From the NCBI GenBank assembly GCA_002493635.1, contig DKZL01000060.1, forward strand, positions 1 to 17,790: a stretch of DNA of 17,790 nucleotides. The letters run 5' to 3'. Shown here one piece after another: positions 1 to 7,500 of this stretch. Within the stretch, counting starts at the first letter, position 1. Each line of letters begins with the position of its first letter. The notes under the pieces were generated by a model. The model searched no databases. It saw only the letters and a program-made list of their open reading frames with translations, and was not told the DNA's origin. The translations under genes were made by a program, and so were the position numbers. The stretch is from Ruminococcaceae bacterium UBA7075 (GTDB lineage: Bacteria > Bacillota > Clostridia > Oscillospirales > Acutalibacteraceae).

Positions 1-24
1 GCTAAAAAACTATAATTTAGCTTA
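1..24. repeat. Left copy of an inverted repeat present at both window ends
   Basis: ACTATAATTTAGCTTA (9-24) recurs as its reverse complement at 17764-17779. The similarity extends to GCTAAA on the outer side with a 3-base length difference. The unit is itself a small dyad (GCTAAA ... TTTAGC, 1-21). It may be a short dispersed repeat, a regulatory palindrome or chance in AT-rich DNA. Confidence 0.4.
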
Positions 25-97
25 CTTAAAGGGATAACCTAAAAAACAATTAATATCAGTTGCTTGCGATAATTGATATTAGTTGTTACATAGAGAG

Positions 98-137
98 CCG
101 TTGGTTGAGTTTATTTATCTCAGTCAACGGTTTTTGT
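98..137 (+). terminator. Intrinsic terminator of an upstream plus-strand transcript
   Basis: CCGTTGGTTGAG (98-109) pairs with CTCAGTCAACGG (119-130) as a 12-bp stem containing two G-U wobbles, with a 9-nt loop, followed directly by TTTTTGTT. The gene it ends lies outside the window. A second hairpin, 45-58 with 74-87 (14 bp, one G-U, 15-nt loop), stands just upstream and has no U-run of its own. Confidence 0.75.
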
Positions 138-172
138 TAATATAAGCTTTAAATCTGCAATTAGTACAGAGT

Positions 173-201
173 TTGACATATACGTATGTTTAGTTTAGTA
201 T
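173..201 (+). promoter_or_regulatory. Putative sigma-A promoter for the WYL regulator cluster
   Basis: A perfect TTGACA (173-178) is followed after 17 bp by TAGTAT (196-201), and the first gene starts at 291. The spacer carries the 8-bp palindrome ATACGTAT (180-187), a possible operator. Alternative -10 boxes (TATTAT at 199, TATATT at 203) are less well spaced. The leader would be about 80 nt. Confidence 0.5.
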
Positions 202-290
202 TATATTCTAAGCATTTGAGTTACTAAAAAAGACTGAAATCGGATTCAGAGTTAGAAGATATATTTATACATTATTGGCAGTGATATTAA

Positions 291-1190
291 ATGAAAGAAA
301 GCAGATTGTTTAAGATTTTATATTGTCTTCTTGATAAAGGGCACACAACTGCCCCTGAGTTGGCAGAAAAATTTGAGGTTTCGGTAAGGACAATTTACAG
401 AGATATAGACGCTTTAAGCAGTGCAGGTATTCCGGTTTACTCTGAGACAGGGCGCAATGGCGGAATATATTTGATGAACAATTTTGTTTTGGATAAGGCT
501 GTTTTGTCTGAAAATGAAAAGCAGGAAATACTGACGGCATTACAAAGTCTGAATGCTACGCAGAATATTAATAACAGTGCTACGCTTGGAAAACTATCCG
601 CTCTTTTTAAGTCAGACTCGGAGGATTGGCTCGAGGTTGATTTTTCAAGATGGGGCAATCGGAATAATGATAACGAAAAGTTTGAGTTGTTTAAACAGGC
701 TGTTATCAACCGAAAGTGCGTAAAAATCATCTATGCAGGTTCCTCTGAAATTATCAGTGAAAGAGTAATTCAGCCGCTGAAACTGATGTACAAATCAATG
801 TCGTGGTATTTAAAGGCTTTCTGCACAAAAAGGCAGGAGTATCGTTTGTTTAAACTGACTCGTATTTTGGATTTTGAAATTCTGGATGAGGGCTTTGAAC
901 CTCGCTTGTTTCCTAAATCTGAAAACACACCCTTGCAGATGCAAAATGAAATGATAAAACTCAGATTTCCTAGAGAGATGACATATCGTGTTTATGATGA
1001 ATTTGACAGGGATGATGTTGATAGATTGGAAAACGGAGATTTGATAGTATCAGCAGATATGCCTCAGGATGCGTGGCTTGTTGGCTATATTTTTTCGTTT
1101 GGAACTCAGGTTGAAATTATTGAGCCTGCACCTCTGCGAAAAGCGTTAGCACAAAAAGCTAAAGAAATATACGAAAAAAATAAAACCTGA
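291..1190 (+). CDS. YafY-type WYL-domain transcriptional regulator
   Basis: This 299-aa protein has the standard layout of the DeoR-like WYL regulators. It has an N-terminal HTH_11-type winged helix (about residues 5-60, including VSVRTIYRDIDALSSAGIPVY), then a WYL domain (about 135-200) with the literal W-Y-L at 172-174 in the context SWYLKAFC, then a C-terminal WCX region (about 222-292). Family members are DNA-binding repressors or activators whose WYL domain senses a ligand, often nucleic acid or a nucleotide; the ligand here is unknown. The start at 291 fits the family N-terminus (MKxxRLFxILYxLLDK), although the Shine-Dalgarno is weak. It is first in a plus-strand cluster with a ClbS-like protein and a radical SAM enzyme, and it probably regulates itself or those genes. 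Confidence 0.9.
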   Translation: MKESRLFKILYCLLDKGHTTAPELAEKFEVSVRTIYRDIDALSSAGIPVYSETGRNGGIYLMNNFVLDKAVLSENEKQEILTALQSLNATQNINNSATLGKLSALFKSDSEDWLEVDFSRWGNRNNDNEKFELFKQAVINRKCVKIIYAGSSEIISERVIQPLKLMYKSMSWYLKAFCTKRQEYRLFKLTRILDFEILDEGFEPRLFPKSENTPLQMQNEMIKLRFPREMTYRVYDEFDRDDVDRLENGDLIVSADMPQDAWLVGYIFSFGTQVEIIEPAPLRKALAQKAKEIYEKNKT

Positions 1191-1263
1191 CAAAGGATGT
1201 CAACTATTCATTTATAATATATAAGTGGTAATGTTGCTTAAATTTATGAATAGGGGAATTATT

Positions 1264-1800
1264 ATGAGCAGACCTACTACAAAAGCAGATTTAATAAGTG
1301 CGGCAACGGAGAATTACGAGGAAATGAATAGGCTTATTGCTTTGTTTAGCGAAAAAGAATTGTCAACGCCATTTGAATTTGATGAAAAAAAGAAAGAAGC
1401 ACATTGGAAAAGAGATAAAAATCTTCGTGATGTTCTGGTGCACCTCTATGAATGGCTTCAGCTGTTGCTTAACTGGGTAAAAGCTAATCAGAACGGCGAA
1501 AGCAAGTCCTTTATTCCCGAACCGTATAACTGGAGAACATACGGAGATATGAATGTGGAATTCTGGAGAAAGCATCAGAATACGACTTTGGAGAATGCAA
1601 AAGAAATGTTGGAGAAATCCCATAAGGAAGTTATGGATTTGGTAGAAACCTTTTCTAATGATGAGCTGTTTTCAAAGGGTGTGTTTAAGTGGTGTGGCGG
1701 AAGCACACTTGGGTCGTATTTTGTTTCAAATACAGCAAGTCATTACAACTGGGCAATAAAAAAGCTAAAGGCACACAGAAAAAACTGCAAGAACCTGTAA
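1264..1800 (+). CDS. ClbS/DfsB family four-helix bundle protein (DUF1706)
   Basis: From the ATG at 1264 the protein is 178 aa. This start is chosen over the in-frame GTG at 1225 because AGGGGA (1252-1257) lies 6 nt upstream and MSRPTTKADL matches the family N-terminus. The fold is a DinB-like helical bundle; recognisable family segments are LRDVLVHLYEWLQLLLNW, YNWRTYGDMNVEFWRKHQ and a closing HYNWAIKKLK. The best-studied member, E. coli ClbS, protects producers from colibactin by hydrolysing its cyclopropane warhead. Most chromosomal homologues, as here with no biosynthetic cluster in view, have no established substrate, so 'resistance-like' is inference. It lies 73 nt after the WYL regulator and 35 nt before the radical SAM gene, so co-transcription is likely. 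A TATAAT at 1213-1218 lacks a good -35. Confidence 0.85.
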   Translation: MSRPTTKADLISAATENYEEMNRLIALFSEKELSTPFEFDEKKKEAHWKRDKNLRDVLVHLYEWLQLLLNWVKANQNGESKSFIPEPYNWRTYGDMNVEFWRKHQNTTLENAKEMLEKSHKEVMDLVETFSNDELFSKGVFKWCGGSTLGSYFVSNTASHYNWAIKKLKAHRKNCKNL

Positions 1801-1835
1801 TTTGTTATCAAACATCAATCATTGAGGAATCTGCA

Positions 1836-2714
1836 ATGCACTATGTTAAAGTAAAGGGAATATTATCCTCTCAAAACGGAATGAATTTATACCGAGGCTG
1901 TACTCACGGCTGTATTTACTGCGACTCCAGAAGTAAATGTTATGGTATGAAGCACGATTTTGAGGATATTGAGGTCAAGGAAAACGCTATAGAGTTGTTG
2001 GAATATGCCCTCAGGCATAAGCGAAAAAAATGTATGATTGGCACAGGAGCTATGACAGATCCTTATATTCCATTGGAAATGAAGCTTGAAAATGTCAGAA
2101 AAGCGTTGTCACTAATAGATAAATACGGCTTTGGAGTCACCGTGCACACAAAGTCAGACCGTGTGCTCAGAGATATTGATTTACTTAATAAAATAAACGA
2201 AAAGACAAAATGTGTTGTTCAGATGACTCTGACTACTTATGATGAGGATTTGTGCAGAAAAATTGAGCCGAATGTATGCACAACAAAGGAACGCTTTGAG
2301 GTATTGAAGAAAATGCGTGACGCAGGGATACCGACCGTTGTGTGGCTGTCTCCGATTCTGCCGTTTATAAATGATACGGAGGACAATATTTCGGGCATAT
2401 TGGATATGTGCATTGAAGCAAAGGTGTACGGAGTTATTTGCTTTGGTATGGGGCTTACGCTTCGTGAGGGAAACAGGGAATATTTTTATAAGCAGTTAGA
2501 CAGGCTGTTCCCCGGTTTGAAAGAGAAATACATACAAAGGTACGGAAACCGATATGAAATTGACAGTCCGAATAGTGACAGACTAATGAGATTGTTCCAT
2601 AAAAAGTGCAGTGAAAATGGAATTGTCCACAATGTTGACCTGATTTTTAATTATCTGCACACATTTGAGGAAAAACAAAAAGCGGAGCAATTAAGCATAT
2701 GGAATGTGGAGTGA
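1836..2714 (+). CDS. SPL-family radical SAM protein
   Basis: The preferred start is the ATG at 1836 (292 aa), with GAGGA (1824-1828) 7 nt upstream. The open frame extends back to 1689, but that part overlaps the preceding gene and translates to unrelated residues. The radical SAM cluster motif CTHGCIYC gives C22, C26 and C29 (CX3CX2C), which would hold a [4Fe-4S] cluster and S-adenosylmethionine. The downstream segment GTGAMTDPYIPLE and the stretch VVWLSPILPFINDTEDN are typical of the COG1533 spore-photoproduct-lyase-like group. True SPL repairs UV-damaged spore DNA. This shorter group is widespread in Clostridia and its reaction is not established, so a DNA-repair role is only a possibility. 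Its position after a WYL regulator and a ClbS-like protein would suit a damage or stress cluster. Confidence 0.85.
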   Translation: MHYVKVKGILSSQNGMNLYRGCTHGCIYCDSRSKCYGMKHDFEDIEVKENAIELLEYALRHKRKKCMIGTGAMTDPYIPLEMKLENVRKALSLIDKYGFGVTVHTKSDRVLRDIDLLNKINEKTKCVVQMTLTTYDEDLCRKIEPNVCTTKERFEVLKKMRDAGIPTVVWLSPILPFINDTEDNISGILDMCIEAKVYGVICFGMGLTLREGNREYFYKQLDRLFPGLKEKYIQRYGNRYEIDSPNSDRLMRLFHKKCSENGIVHNVDLIFNYLHTFEEKQKAEQLSIWNVE

Positions 2715-2720
2715 GATAAA

Positions 2721-2804
2721 ATGAATTGGTGTTTATTTGATATGATAAAATCCGAAATAGCCAATTTTGAAGAACAACACGGAAAAATTAATGAAACTGA
2801 CTAA
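2721..2804 (+). CDS. Possible 27-aa small ORF downstream of the radical SAM gene
   Basis: An ATG 6 nt after the radical SAM stop opens a 27-codon frame (MNWCLFDMIKSEIANFEEQ at residues 1-19, ending NETD) closed by TAA at 2802-2804. GGAG (2708-2711) lies 9 nt upstream, inside the end of the preceding gene, so coupled translation is possible. The peptide is acidic in its second half and has no membrane segment. I do not recognise it. It could be a genuine small protein, the remnant of a longer one, or chance. A strong terminator follows at 2827. Confidence 0.3.
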   Translation: MNWCLFDMIKSEIANFEEQHGKINETD

Positions 2805-2826
2805 AATTAAACAGTTAAAAATATAG

Positions 2827-2870
2827 AATCCCGATATCAGTCATTTAGGTGATTGATATCGGGATTTTAT
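2827..2870 (+). terminator. Strong, probably bidirectional terminator
   Basis: A 17-bp stem (2827-2843 with 2850-2866, one G-U pair) with a 6-nt loop; the core arms are AATCCCGATATCA and TGATATCGGGATT. On the plus strand it is followed by TTAT and ends the WYL/ClbS/radical SAM transcript. Read on the minus strand, the stem is followed by CTATATTTTTAA, so it can also end the MerR-gene transcript converging from the right. Confidence 0.8.
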
Positions 2871-2883
2871 ATAAAAAGCTGCT

Positions 2884-3186
2884 TTACCATTCAAGTTCAT
2901 ATATGATTGGTGTGGCATAAGGATAATCAATACTGTTGGAACATATGTATCTTACGGTCTTTGTTGTCGGGTTGTATGCAAACATCAGTATATCAAAGCG
3001 CAGACAATTTTCGTCAAAATCGGCATTCGGTATATCCTCAAAGCAATAGCAGGTGTATGAACCTCTTGTAATTATTTCATATTCACCGCAATCGTTTTGT
3101 GCGTGATTTAATGCTTGTTCAAATTCTTTACCGCTTAATTGCCATTCTGCATACACATCATATGAATAGTCAAGACCTTGGATATA
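2884..3186 (-). pseudogene. Distal part of the MerR-family gene, cut off by an in-frame TGA
   Basis: These 100 codons are in exactly the same frame as the MerR gene and begin immediately after its TGA (3187-3189), reading YIQGLDYSYDVYAEWQLSGK and ending IIYELEW. Reading from the GTG at 3156 would give a 90-aa protein, but no ribosome-binding site precedes that codon, so independent translation is doubtful. The composition (aromatic-rich, soluble, ending at a proper stop) looks like the end of an extracytoplasmic domain that follows the third membrane helix of the MerR protein. The simplest reading is one original gene of about 391 codons broken by a nonsense change (for example TGG to TGA); a sequencing error is the main alternative. 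I do not recognise the domain. Confidence 0.6.
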
Positions 3187-4059
3187 TCAGTAGCAGTATT
3201 TCTCGTTTGTTCGTTCAGTCGGTTGCCATAAGGGGAATACATCAAATAGTTCTCTGTTCTTATATATTGTGCATTGCGAATCAAATTCCAAATAATTTTT
3301 AGGATTCTCAGTATATGAATAGTATGGTAAAAATAACTGCAATATTATTAGAGTGAAATAGTAAACAGCAATAAGCAGAAATGTCAGAAATGATTTTGCA
3401 AATATTTCAAGTAATGTGTATTTGAAATGATAGTCATTTTTGTGTATGACCATTCTGAATATTGATATTGCAAGCGGTGCAAAGAATAGTACATAAAAGA
3501 TTATAGGAAAAATACATTTATCTAAATCGATATGTAAATATCTGTAATTAAAATGCAATTGTATAATGTGAATTATGAAAATGAAAATTGTGCTTGCCGC
3601 AATTATTAATCTAAAGATATTTTCTTTGAGCCAGTCAGTTTTTGCGGATAATTTTTGAGAAAGCCTGTTGTCGGGTTCAGGAATTTTTTCTGTTTGAGCC
3701 TGTAATGTTTGTGCAAGTGATGATAAGTCAAGCTGAGCATGCAAAGGGATTGTTTTAAGTCGGTTCAGGACGGTACTGCTGATGTTTATCTCGGATTTTT
3801 TGCGTTCTATCAAATCGTTAATCATTTTTGACGTATGATTTGGATAATGTATAATCTGTCTGATTTCTTCAACTGTAAAACCTGCTTTTCGTAAAGTAGA
3901 AATATCGGAAAAAGTTTTTACATCATTTTCTGAAAAATCATAAGATTTTCTTCCGTTGTAGTTTTCGGTAAAATCCGGCGAGATTAGTCCTTTAGAAATA
4001 TAGAAGCGTATTGCTTTATCGGTAAGCCCTGTGGCAGAGCAAACTTCTTTGATTTTCAT
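3187..4059 (-). CDS. Membrane-anchored MerR-family transcriptional regulator, probably truncated
   Basis: The 290-aa product starts with a MerR winged helix (MKIKEVCSATGLTDKAIRFY, residues 1-20; wing and recognition region to about 72) and a short helical linker. Three hydrophobic helices follow at about 151-170, 182-201 and 223-244. With a cytoplasmic DNA-binding end, the segment after 245 would lie outside the membrane, making this a one-component regulator that could sense an external or membrane signal. The frame stops at TGA (3187-3189) but continues in register to 2884, so the outside domain appears to be cut short. AAAGGA (4069-4074) lies 9 nt before the ATG. The promoter at 4083-4113 has MerR-type geometry and suggests autoregulation. 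The signal and any other targets are unknown; rpoB is divergent and about 480 bp away. Confidence 0.8.
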   Translation of the reverse strand: MKIKEVCSATGLTDKAIRFYISKGLISPDFTENYNGRKSYDFSENDVKTFSDISTLRKAGFTVEEIRQIIHYPNHTSKMINDLIERKKSEINISSTVLNRLKTIPLHAQLDLSSLAQTLQAQTEKIPEPDNRLSQKLSAKTDWLKENIFRLIIAASTIFIFIIHIIQLHFNYRYLHIDLDKCIFPIIFYVLFFAPLAISIFRMVIHKNDYHFKYTLLEIFAKSFLTFLLIAVYYFTLIILQLFLPYYSYTENPKNYLEFDSQCTIYKNRELFDVFPLWQPTERTNEKYCY

Positions 4060-4082
4060 TAAATCACATCCTTTATACCAAC

Positions 4083-4113
4083 ATTATATATTTTTACCCA
4101 AGGTAAAAGTCAA
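4083..4113 (-). promoter_or_regulatory. MerR-type promoter/operator with 19-bp spacer
   Basis: On the minus strand TTGACT (4113-4108) and TATAAT (4088-4083) are separated by 19 bp instead of the usual 17. The spacer is filled by a perfect 7+3+7 dyad, TTTTACC-TTG-GGTAAAA (4108-4092). Elongated spacers with a central dyad are the hallmark of promoters that MerR-family proteins activate by distorting the DNA. The promoter faces the MerR gene, whose start is about 24 bp beyond the -10. Confidence 0.75.
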
Positions 4114-4251
4114 TAGTTTATATAATATTTTTATTTTTATTTCATATTTAGTGCGTTTGCAATATGATTTTTTTCGATACGTCAAATGAGTTTTAGACGG
4201 ATTATTACATTGCCAGAAATAGTACACGCTGTCGGGCGTTGCTTTGAACAC

Positions 4252-4288
4252 AAAAAATAATCTTTAAGGATTATAATTCCTTAAAGAT
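4252..4288 (-). terminator. Terminator-like hairpin on the minus strand with no gene feeding it
   Basis: A perfect 11-bp stem, ATCTTTAAGGA (4260-4270) and TCCTTAAAGAT (4278-4288), with a 7-nt loop. Reading the minus strand it is followed by TATTTTTTG, a good U-run; reading plus there is none. No minus-strand gene precedes it, so it may stop antisense transcription from the rpoB side before it reaches the MerR gene, or end a short unannotated RNA. Confidence 0.5.
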
Positions 4289-4338
4289 AACAAAAATCAA
4301 AAAAGATGAGATAAACTGCAAAAAATGTTAAAAACCCC

Positions 4339-4367
4339 TTGACAACTTGCCCGAAGGGTTATAGAAT
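4339..4367 (+). promoter_or_regulatory. rpoBC promoter
   Basis: A perfect TTGACA (4339-4344), a 17-bp spacer and TAGAAT (4362-4367). Transcription would start near 4374, giving a leader of about 165 nt. Short arms AACCC (4333-4337) and GGGTT (4356-4360) flank the -35 and most of the spacer, a possible but weak operator. Confidence 0.75.
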
Positions 4368-4539
4368 AATAAAATGTACCATAATGGGGATTAGTACCGA
4401 AGAAGACGGATTTATCATCAAAAAATACTTTCAACATAGGGATATTATCATAATTCTTTTACTATGTCAAGATAATTTTTTGTAACATTTTCGTTTTGTA
4501 CATAAACCCTTTTACAATATTTTAAGGAGTGATACGCCT

Positions 4540-7500
4540 ATGGTAAATGTCAAACCTGTAAAGCTTGGCAACACCGAAAGAATGAGTTTTGGCAAAATTG
4601 ACGAAGTAATTCAGATGCCTAACCTCATCGACATTCAAAAAGCGTCATACAAGTGGTTCCTTGAAGAGGGACTTAAGGATGTGTTCAAGGATGTATCGGG
4701 TATTACTGATTATCAGGATAACCTCGTTCTTGACTTTATCGACTATGAGCTTGATGTTGACCACCCTAATTACAGCGTTATCGAATGTAAGGCTCGTGAC
4801 GCAACATATTCAGCAGCACTCAGAGTAACTGCCCGTCTTTTGAATAAATCTACAGGCGAGATTAAAGAAAGCAATGTGTTTATGGGTGATTTTCCGCTGA
4901 TGACTGCAAGCGGTACATTCATTATTAACGGTGCAGAGCGTGTAATTGTATCTCAGCTTGTCAGAAGCCCGGGCGTATACTATAAGATGGACCACGACAA
5001 AACAGGTAAGGAGCTTTACTCAACAACTGTAATTCCTAACCGTGGTGCGTGGCTCGAGTATGAAACAGATATTAATGATGTTTTCTATGTTCGTATTGAT
5101 AAAAACCGCAAACTCCCGGTAACTTCATTTATCCGTGCACTCGGTCTTGGTTCAGACGCTGAAATCCTTGACTATTTCGGCGATGATGAAAGAATGAAGG
5201 CTACAATCGAAAAGGATCAGGCTCACAATATTGAGGAAGGTCTGATTGAGGTTTATAAAAAGCTTCGTCCTTCTGAGCCTCCGACGGTTGACAGTGCGCA
5301 GACTCACATAAACAATCTTTTCTTTGACCCTAACCGTTATGATATGTCAAGGGTCGGAAGATATAAATATAACAAAAAACTCGGTATCGCAAACCGTCTT
5401 GACGGACAGGTTCTTGCTGAGCCGATAGCAAATCCTCGTACAGGCGAGGTTATGGCTCTTGCTGGCGACAAAATTTCAACCGAAAAGGCTCTTGAAATCG
5501 AAAATGCAGGCGTTAATGTCGCTTTTGTAAAGGCTCAGGACGAAACAATCGTCAAGGTCATTTCAAACGGTATGGTTGACATTAAATGCTATGTAGATTT
5601 TGATGCAGAAGCTGAATGCGACATCAGAGAAAATGTTCGTTTTGATGTTCTCTGTGAAGTTCTTGACGCTGCATCTGATGAAGAAGAACTCAAGGATATG
5701 CTCCGTGAAAGAGCAGAAGAGCTTGTTCCTAACCACATTACTGTTGAAGATATTTTCGCTACAATCAACTATCTTAATTGTGTTGCACACGGCGTAGGCA
5801 ATACAGACGATATTGACCACCTTGGCAACAGAAGAATCCGTTGCGTAGGTGAACTCCTTCAGAATCAGTTCAGAATCGGTTTCTCAAGACTTGAAAGAGT
5901 TGTAAGAGAAAGAATGACAACACAGTCACAGGATATGGATTCACTTTCTCCGAACTCCCTTATTAATATAAGACCTGTAACAGCTGCAATCAAGGAATTC
6001 TTCGGTTCCTCTCCGCTGTCACAGTTTATGGATCAGGGTAACCCTCTTTCAGAGCTTACCCACAAGCGCCGTCTTTCAGCACTTGGCCCGGGCGGTCTTT
6101 CAAGAGATCGTGCAGGATTCGAGGTTCGTGACGTTCACTATACCCACTACGGCAGAATGTGTCCTATCGAAACTCCTGAAGGCCCGAACATCGGTCTTAT
6201 CTCGTATCTTGCATCTTTCGCAAGAATTAACAAATATGGCTTTATTGAAGCTCCTTACCGTAAAATTGACAAGGAAACAGGCGTAGTTACTGATGAAGTT
6301 GTTTATATGACTGCTGATGTCGAGGATAACTATGCTGTTGCACAGGCTAACGAACCTCTTGATGAGAACGGCAAGTTTGTTCATTCAAGAGTAGTAGGTC
6401 GTTATCGTGATGAATTCGTTGAGTATTCACCGGAAATGTTCGACTTTATGGACGTATCACCTAAGATGGTTGTATCCGTTGCTACTGCAATGATTCCGTT
6501 CCTTGAAAATGACGACGCAAACCGTGCGCTTATGGGTGCAAACATGCAGCGTCAGGCTGTTCCGCTTCTTCGTTCAGAGGCTCCTATCGTTGCAACCGGT
6601 ATGGAATACAAGGCAGGTACTGACTCAGGCGTTTGTATTCTTGCTGAAGAGGACGGTATTATAATGAGCGTTGACGCACGCAATATTCGTGTGCAGTACG
6701 ACTCGGGCAGAATTCAGGATTTTGAACTCTTCAAGTTCCTCCGTTCAAACCAGGGTACATGCTATAACCAGCATCCTATCGTTTCAAGAGGACAGAGAGT
6801 AAAGGCAGGCGAGGTTCTCGCCGACGGTCCTGCAACAGAAAACGGCGAAATCGCAATCGGTAAGAATGCACTTATCGGATTTATGACCTGGGAAGGTTAT
6901 AACTACGAGGATGCTGTTCTTCTTAATGAAAAAATAGTTCGTGAAGATGTTTATACATCTATTCACATTGAAGAATATGATACAGAGGCAAGAGATACAA
7001 AGCTCGGTCCTGAAGAAATCACAAGGGATATTCCGAATGTCGGTGAGGACGGTCTTAAGTACCTTGACGAGGATGGTATTATCCAGATTGGTTCAGAGGT
7101 TAAGGCTGGCGACATCCTTGTAGGTAAGGTAACTCCAAAGGGTGAAACCGAGCTTACTGCCGAGGAAAGACTTCTTCGTGCAATCTTCGGCGAGAAGGCG
7201 AGAGAGGTAAGAGATACTTCCCTTCGTGTTCCTCACGGCGAATGCGGTACGGTTGTCGATGTTAAGGTGTTTACAAGAGCCGAAAGCAGAAACGAGCTTC
7301 AGCCCGGTGTAAATAAGGTTGTAAGAGTTTATCTTGCAGTTAAGCGTAAAATCAGCGTAGGCGACAAGATGGCAGGTCGTCACGGTAACAAGGGTGTTGT
7401 TTCAAGAATCCTTCCTGAGGAGGATATGCCGTTCCTTCCTGACGGTACACCGCTTGACATCGTGCTCAACCCGCTCGGCGTACCTTCACGTATGAATATC

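Larger units (their letters stand above)
4060..4539. other. Divergent intergenic region between the MerR gene and rpoB
   Basis: This gene-free stretch of 480 bp holds the MerR gene promoter (4083-4113), a minus-strand terminator-like hairpin (4252-4288), the rpoB promoter (4339-4367) and a rpoB leader of roughly 165 nt. The leader has only weak AT-rich pairings (for example ACATAG 4434-4439 with CTATGT 4462-4467), and no known riboswitch or ribosomal-protein autoregulatory motif was recognised. No rplJ/rplL coding sequence is present. Confidence 0.7.

Noticed and set aside
1225..1263. GTG start 13 codons upstream for the ClbS-like protein
   Set aside because: The Shine-Dalgarno AGGGGA lies inside this extension and is correctly placed only for the ATG at 1264.
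1689..1835. 49-codon N-terminal extension of the radical SAM protein
   Set aside because: It overlaps the ClbS-like gene in another frame and does not resemble the family N-terminus; the ATG at 1836 has a good ribosome-binding site.
3187..3189. Selenocysteine at the MerR-gene TGA
   Set aside because: No bacterial SECIS-type hairpin was evident just downstream and a MerR membrane protein has no expected Sec site; nonsense mutation is simpler.
4374..4539. Riboswitch or attenuator in the rpoB leader
   Set aside because: Only weak 5-6 bp AT-rich pairings were found (for example TTATC/GATAA before TTTTTT); no known motif could be recognised.
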